From: an uncultured Devosia sp.
GTDB taxonomy: Bacteria; Pseudomonadota; Alphaproteobacteria; Rhizobiales; Devosiaceae
Length of the DNA: 10,151 nucleotides
Assembly (NCBI GenBank): GCA_946481445.1
Contig: CAMLOA010000034.1
Location: 1-10,151 of the forward strand
Reading direction: 5' to 3'
Both the position numbers and the translations under genes were made by a program. Within the stretch, counting starts at the first letter, position 1. Every line of letters starts with the position of its first letter. The notes under the pieces are model-generated. The model was not told the origin of the DNA and searched no databases. It was given only the letters and a program-made list of their open reading frames with translations. This document shows, in pieces, positions 7,620-10,151 of the stretch.

Positions 7620-8369
7620 TCAGATGACGCGGGCTTCGTTGCGCAGCTTGTCGACCAGTTCGGCGACGTTGGCGACCTTGATGCCGGCCTTGCGAGTCCC
7701 CGGCTCCTCGGTCCTCAGCACCTTGAGGCGCGGCTCGGTCGACACGCCATAGTCAGCGGCAGTCTTTTCCTCGAGCGGCTTCTTCTTGGCCTTCATGATG
7801 TTGGGCAGGGAGGCGAAGCGCGGCTCGTTGAGGCGTAGGTCGGCCGTAACGACAGCCGGCAGCTTGACCTCGATCGACTGCAGGCCACCATCGACCTCGC
7901 GCAACACGGTGGCCTTGTCGTCGCCAAGGTCGACCTTGGAGGCGAACGTCGCCTGCGACCAGCCCAGCAGGGCCGACAGCATCTGCCCGGTCTGGTTGCA
8001 GTCGTCGTCGATCGCCTGCTTGCCCAGGATGACGAGGCGCGGGGCCTCGGCCTCGACCACGCCCTTGAGAAGCTTTGCGACAGTCAGCGGCTCGACCACG
8101 TCATCGACATTGATCAGGATGCCGCGATCCGCGCCCATCGCCATGGCGGTGCGCAACGTGTCCTGCGCCTGTGCCGGCCCGATGGAAACCACCACGATCT
8201 CGCTGACCTTGCCAGCCTCCTTGAGCCGGATGGCCTCCTCGACCGCGATCTCGTCAAAGGGGTTCATCGACATCTTGACGTTGGTCAGGTCAACACCCGA
8301 CCCATCCGCCTTGACGCGGATCTTCACGTTGAAATCGACCACGCGCTTTACAGGCACCAGAACTTTCAT
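7620..8369 (-). CDS. etfB: Electron transfer flavoprotein beta subunit
   Basis: The protein has 249 residues beginning [12 protein letters not shown], the standard EtfB start. EtfB carries the AMP site and the docking surface of ETF. The AMP-binding block [16 protein letters not shown] is at residues 115-130. The recognition-loop sequence [10 protein letters not shown] (188-197) is intact; in the human protein this loop, with its anchoring Leu, grips partner dehydrogenases. It is thus a canonical electron-accepting ETF rather than a bifurcating type. An ATG three codons earlier (8378) is in frame. The GAGGGA element directly abuts that codon but lies 9 bases from the ATG at 8369, so 8369 is preferred. 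This is the first gene of the five-gene minus-strand operon. The conserved block at 8400-8443 lies just upstream and is the probable promoter or operator. Confidence 0.96.
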   Translation of the reverse strand: MKVLVPVKRVVDFNVKIRVKADGSGVDLTNVKMSMNPFDEIAVEEAIRLKEAGKVSEIVVVSIGPAQAQDTLRTAMAMGADRGILINVDDVVEPLTVAKLLKGVVEAEAPRLVILGKQAIDDDCNQTGQMLSALLGWSQATFASKVDLGDDKATVLREVDGGLQSIEVKLPAVVTADLRLNEPRFASLPNIMKAKKKPLEEKTAADYGVSTEPRLKVLRTEEPGTRKAGIKVANVAELVDKLRNEARVI

Positions 8370-8378
8370 TTTGGTCAT

Positions 8379-8384
8379 TCCCTC
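8379..8384 (-). promoter_or_regulatory. Ribosome binding site of etfB
   Basis: Read on the minus strand this is GAGGGA, 9 bases before the ATG at 8369 and 0 bases before the alternative ATG at 8378. The spacing decides for the start at 8369, which also gives the family's usual N-terminus. Confidence 0.7.
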
Positions 8385-8399
8385 AATCTTGGCACGGAG

Positions 8400-8443
8400 C
8401 ATTGCGACACTAATTGTCCTCTGCACAGAACGTTTGCGTCAAA
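8400..8443 (-). promoter_or_regulatory. Promoter/operator block upstream of etfB, shared with soxB
   Basis: On the minus strand the block begins TTTGACGCAAA, continues through CTGTGC and ends TGTCGCAATG, 30 bases before the etfB start codon. A near-copy lies before soxB at 9614-9656. With one gap, 34 of 44 columns match, concentrated at the two ends and in the central CTGTGC. Within the block TGACGCAAA and TGTCGCAAT read as direct half-sites 32 bases apart, about three helical turns, as is common for AraC-family operators. The first half-site contains TTGACG, a good -35 hexamer, with GACAAT 18 bases further as a possible -10. The block lies in the 125-bp divergent region, so it could also influence the regulator gene on the other strand. 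Which protein binds is inferred. Confidence 0.7.
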
Positions 8444-8483
8444 TCCGGATTAGCGATACGACATTGCCGGAAAGAATTGCCGC

Positions 8484-8489
8484 AAGGGG
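8484..8489 (+). promoter_or_regulatory. Ribosome binding site of the GlxA-type regulator
   Basis: AAGGGG is 5 bases before the ATG at 8495. It supports this start over the in-frame ATG at 8414, which would add 27 unrelated residues encoded across the conserved promoter block. Confidence 0.65.
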
Positions 8490-8494
8490 ATGCG

Positions 8495-9550
8495 ATGGAC
8501 GCTAAGGTGAGGGGCAGCCGGCCCAGCGCGGCAACATCGCGCGTCTACAAGCCCCGGCCCGATGGGCTCAGGCTTTCTGTCGGCTTCATCCTCGCCAAGC
8601 GCTTCACGCTTTGTGCCTTCGCCAATTTTGTCGACGTGCTGCGTCTTGCCGCCGACGAAGGCGATCGCAGCCGCCCCATCATGTGCGGCTGGACCGTATT
8701 GTCCGACACGATGAGCGCCGTTCCTTCCAGCAGCGGCATCACCGTGCAGCCCAATGAACGCCTGGGTGACCCCACCAAGTTCGACTACATCGTCGTCATT
8801 GGCGGAGTCATGGACGACATGTCGGGCCTCGGCCAGGAATATACCGCCTATCTGGAACGGGCCGCAGCAGCCGGTGTCCCGTTGGTGGGCGTTTGCACCG
8901 GTGGCTTCCTGTTGCACAAGGCCGGCCTGATGAATGGCTATCGCTGCTGCGTCAGTTGGTTCCACCACGCCGACTTCCTCGAGCAGTTCGACGGGCTCGA
9001 CCCGGTTTCCGATCAGATCTTCATCGACGACGGTGACCGCCTCACCTGTTCAGGCGGGGCGAGTTCCGCGCATCTGGCAGCTTATCTGGTCGAACGGCAT
9101 GTTGGCCGCGCCCAGGCCAGCAAGAGCCTCCACATCATGATCATCGATGACGCCATGCGGCCCGAAAAACCGCAGCCCGGCGTATCAATGGACATCTCCA
9201 CCCGCGATCCGATGGTGATGCGGGCCCTGCTCCTGATGCAGCAGAATATCGACAATCCGCTGTCGGTGTCGGAATTGGCCCGCCGCATGGGCCACAGCAA
9301 GCGCCAGCTGGAGCGCCACTTCCGGGCCGCCCTGGGCGCGTCGCCGCAGGCGGCATTCCTGCAGATCCGGCTGACCTTCGCTCATCACCTCATCGAGACC
9401 ACGGACAAGTCCGTCGCGGCCATCGCGGTGGAATGCGGCTTCTGCGACTCTTCCCACCTGAGCCGCATGTTCCGGCAACGCTTCAACCGCACCCCGCACG
9501 AAATCCGCAAGCAGGCAGCCACCCCTGCCCTCGTGGCCGAGGCCGCCTGA
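8495..9550 (+). CDS. GlxA-family regulator: DJ-1/PfpI-like domain plus AraC DNA-binding domain (GbdR-like)
   Basis: The protein has 351 residues. Residues about 25-215 form a DJ-1/PfpI (class I glutamine amidotransferase-like) domain with the nucleophile-elbow motif GVCTGGF (132-138, Cys134) and a later SGGASSAHLA block (186-195). Residues about 240-338 form the AraC/XylS domain with two helix-turn-helices, the second around AIAVECGFCDSSHLSRMFRQ (309-328), ending in RTPHEIRK (332-339). This architecture is that of GbdR (glycine betaine/dimethylglycine), SouR (sarcosine) and ArgR/CdhR of Pseudomonas, which activate catabolic genes when they bind a small ligand. It is divergent from etfB and 137 bases before soxB, so it is probably the activator of both units. 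The ligand is likely dimethylglycine, sarcosine or a related compound; this is inferred from context only. The start at 8495 follows from the ribosome binding site. Confidence 0.9.
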   Translation: MDAKVRGSRPSAATSRVYKPRPDGLRLSVGFILAKRFTLCAFANFVDVLRLAADEGDRSRPIMCGWTVLSDTMSAVPSSSGITVQPNERLGDPTKFDYIVVIGGVMDDMSGLGQEYTAYLERAAAAGVPLVGVCTGGFLLHKAGLMNGYRCCVSWFHHADFLEQFDGLDPVSDQIFIDDGDRLTCSGGASSAHLAAYLVERHVGRAQASKSLHIMIIDDAMRPEKPQPGVSMDISTRDPMVMRALLLMQQNIDNPLSVSELARRMGHSKRQLERHFRAALGASPQAAFLQIRLTFAHHLIETTDKSVAAIAVECGFCDSSHLSRMFRQRFNRTPHEIRKQAATPALVAEAA

Positions 9551-9561
9551 CTGTCGCATTT

Positions 9562-9578
9562 GTTGGGCTGAGCCCGAC
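9562..9578 (+). terminator. Hairpin after the regulator gene, possible terminator
   Basis: GTTGGGC and GCCCGAC form a 7-bp stem (one G-U pair as RNA) around a UGA loop, starting 12 bases after the regulator stop. No T-tract follows directly; a TTTTT run comes 20 bases later (9599-9603) behind a weaker CGCC/GGCG stem. It probably limits read-through from the regulator into soxB, so that soxB depends on its own promoter block. The dyad is also short enough to be a protein-binding site. Confidence 0.4.
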
Positions 9579-9613
9579 GCGCTTTAGCCGCCTTGGCGTT
9601 TTTGTGCGATCCG

Positions 9614-9656
9614 TTTGACGCAAATGTCCTGTGCTGCGGCGGGTAATGTCGCAATG
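9614..9656 (+). promoter_or_regulatory. Promoter/operator block upstream of soxB, shared with etfB
   Basis: The block starts TTTGACGCAAA, contains CTGTGC and ends TGTCGCAATG, 31 bases before the soxB ATG. It is the second copy of the etfB block, in the same orientation relative to its gene and at the same distance to within one base. Here the half-sites TGACGCAA and TGTCGCAA are 31 bases apart. TTGACG is again a possible -35, but the best -10 candidate (GGTAAT) lies 21 bases away, too far for an unaided sigma-70 promoter. This fits a promoter that needs an activator. Confidence 0.7.
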
Positions 9657-9687
9657 ATACCTCAACACTAGTCGTTCGAGGTAGGCG

Positions 9688-10151
9688 ATGACCCGCTTTT
9701 CGTTCCCGACACTGCTCGGCAATGCCCTGACGGGTCACAAGAACTGGCAGCCGCAATGGCCCGATGCCCAGCCCAAGGCGGAGTATGACGTGATCATCGT
9801 CGGTGCTGGTGGTCATGGCCTCGGCGCCGCCTACTATCTCGCCAAGGAACACGGCATCACCAATGTCGCAGTCATCGACAAGGGTTGGCTGGGCGGCGGC
9901 AATACCGGCCGCAACACGACCATCATCCGCTCCAACTACCTCTATGACGAAAGCGCGATGCTCTACGAGCACTCGATGAAGCTCTGGGAGGGCCTGACGC
10001 AGGAGCTCAACTACAACGTCATGTTCTCCCAGCGCGGCGTGATGATGCTGGCGCATAATGTCCACGACGTGCAGAGCTTCAAGCGCCACGTGCATTCCAA
10101 CCGGCTGAACGGCATCGACAACGAGTGGCTGACGCCCGAACAGGCCAAGGA
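9688..10151 (+). CDS. soxB: Sarcosine oxidase beta subunit SoxB, N-terminal 154 residues (cut by window end)
   Basis: This is the start of the FAD-containing catalytic subunit of heterotetrameric sarcosine oxidase, which oxidises sarcosine to glycine and gives methylene-THF plus hydrogen peroxide. Diagnostic are the N-terminal SGHK-like lead (here [10 protein letters not shown], 15-24), the dinucleotide motif [20 protein letters not shown] (35-54), and [17 protein letters not shown] (69-85), which is highly conserved in SoxB. The covalent FMN His lies further on and is not in the window; full-length SoxB has roughly 415 residues. The ATG at 9688 has GAGGT 5 bases upstream. The partner genes soxD, soxA and soxG should follow beyond the edge. 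Its methylene-THF product can enter the FolD-PurU route encoded on the other strand. Confidence 0.96.
   Translation, partial: MTRFSFPTLLGNALTGHKNWQPQWPDAQPKAEYDVIIVGAGGHGLGAAYYLAKEHGITNVAVIDKGWLGGGNTGRNTTIIRSNYLYDESAMLYEHSMKLWEGLTQELNYNVMFSQRGVMMLAHNVHDVQSFKRHVHSNRLNGIDNEWLTPEQAK

Noticed and set aside
8463..8482. Direct repeat ATTGCCG (8463-8469 and 8476-8482) upstream of the regulator as an autoregulatory operator.
   Set aside because: A 7-base repeat in a 125-base region is weak evidence, it is not seen near soxB, and it does not match the shared block.
1..10151. Mobile elements, CRISPR arrays, tRNA or rRNA genes, phage or defence genes.
   Set aside because: I saw no terminal inverted repeats, transposase or integrase motifs, regularly spaced repeats or cloverleaf structures. 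All long frames are accounted for by metabolic or regulatory genes.

Overview
The window looks like a high-GC proteobacterial chromosome, most likely an alphaproteobacterium of the Hyphomicrobiales type. I infer this from protein family, GC-rich third positions and gene order; no marker gene is present to prove it. Gene density is high, and there are no tRNAs, rRNAs, insertion sequences or CRISPR arrays. Every gene is metabolic or regulatory, and all concern one-carbon units released from N-methylated compounds.

Left part (1-2114, plus strand): the tail of a soluble NAD-dependent formate dehydrogenase operon. It holds the last codons of the large catalytic subunit FdsA, then FdhD (FdsC; sulfur carrier for the molybdenum cofactor) and the small delta subunit FdsD. 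The FdsA, FdhD and FdsD genes overlap head to tail. A LysR-type regulator follows on the same strand. A strong 9-bp dyad at 2154-2179 separates it from the convergent gene beyond.

Middle part (2202-8369, minus strand): one tight five-gene unit read in the order etfB, etfA, purU, folD, then an 853-residue FAD/GcvT fusion demethylase of the dimethylglycine dehydrogenase/oxidase family. The chemistry is continuous. The demethylase removes a methyl group as methylene-tetrahydrofolate (THF) and should pass electrons to the electron-transfer flavoprotein (ETF). FolD converts methylene-THF to 10-formyl-THF. PurU hydrolyses that to formate and free THF. The convergent formate dehydrogenase can then oxidise formate to CO2 and make NADH.

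Right part (8495-10151, plus strand): a GlxA/GbdR-type regulator (DJ-1/PfpI-like domain plus AraC DNA-binding domain), divergent from etfB, then the start of soxB, the sarcosine oxidase beta subunit, cut by the window edge. Heterotetrameric sarcosine oxidase also produces methylene-THF, so both demethylases can feed the FolD-PurU-formate dehydrogenase branch.

The most notable non-coding signal is a 43-44-bp block found upstream of both etfB (8400-8443, minus orientation) and soxB (9614-9656, plus orientation). The copies match at 34 of 44 aligned columns and end 30 and 31 bases before the respective start codons. This suggests that one regulator, plausibly the GlxA-type protein encoded between them, controls both operons as a single catabolic regulon.
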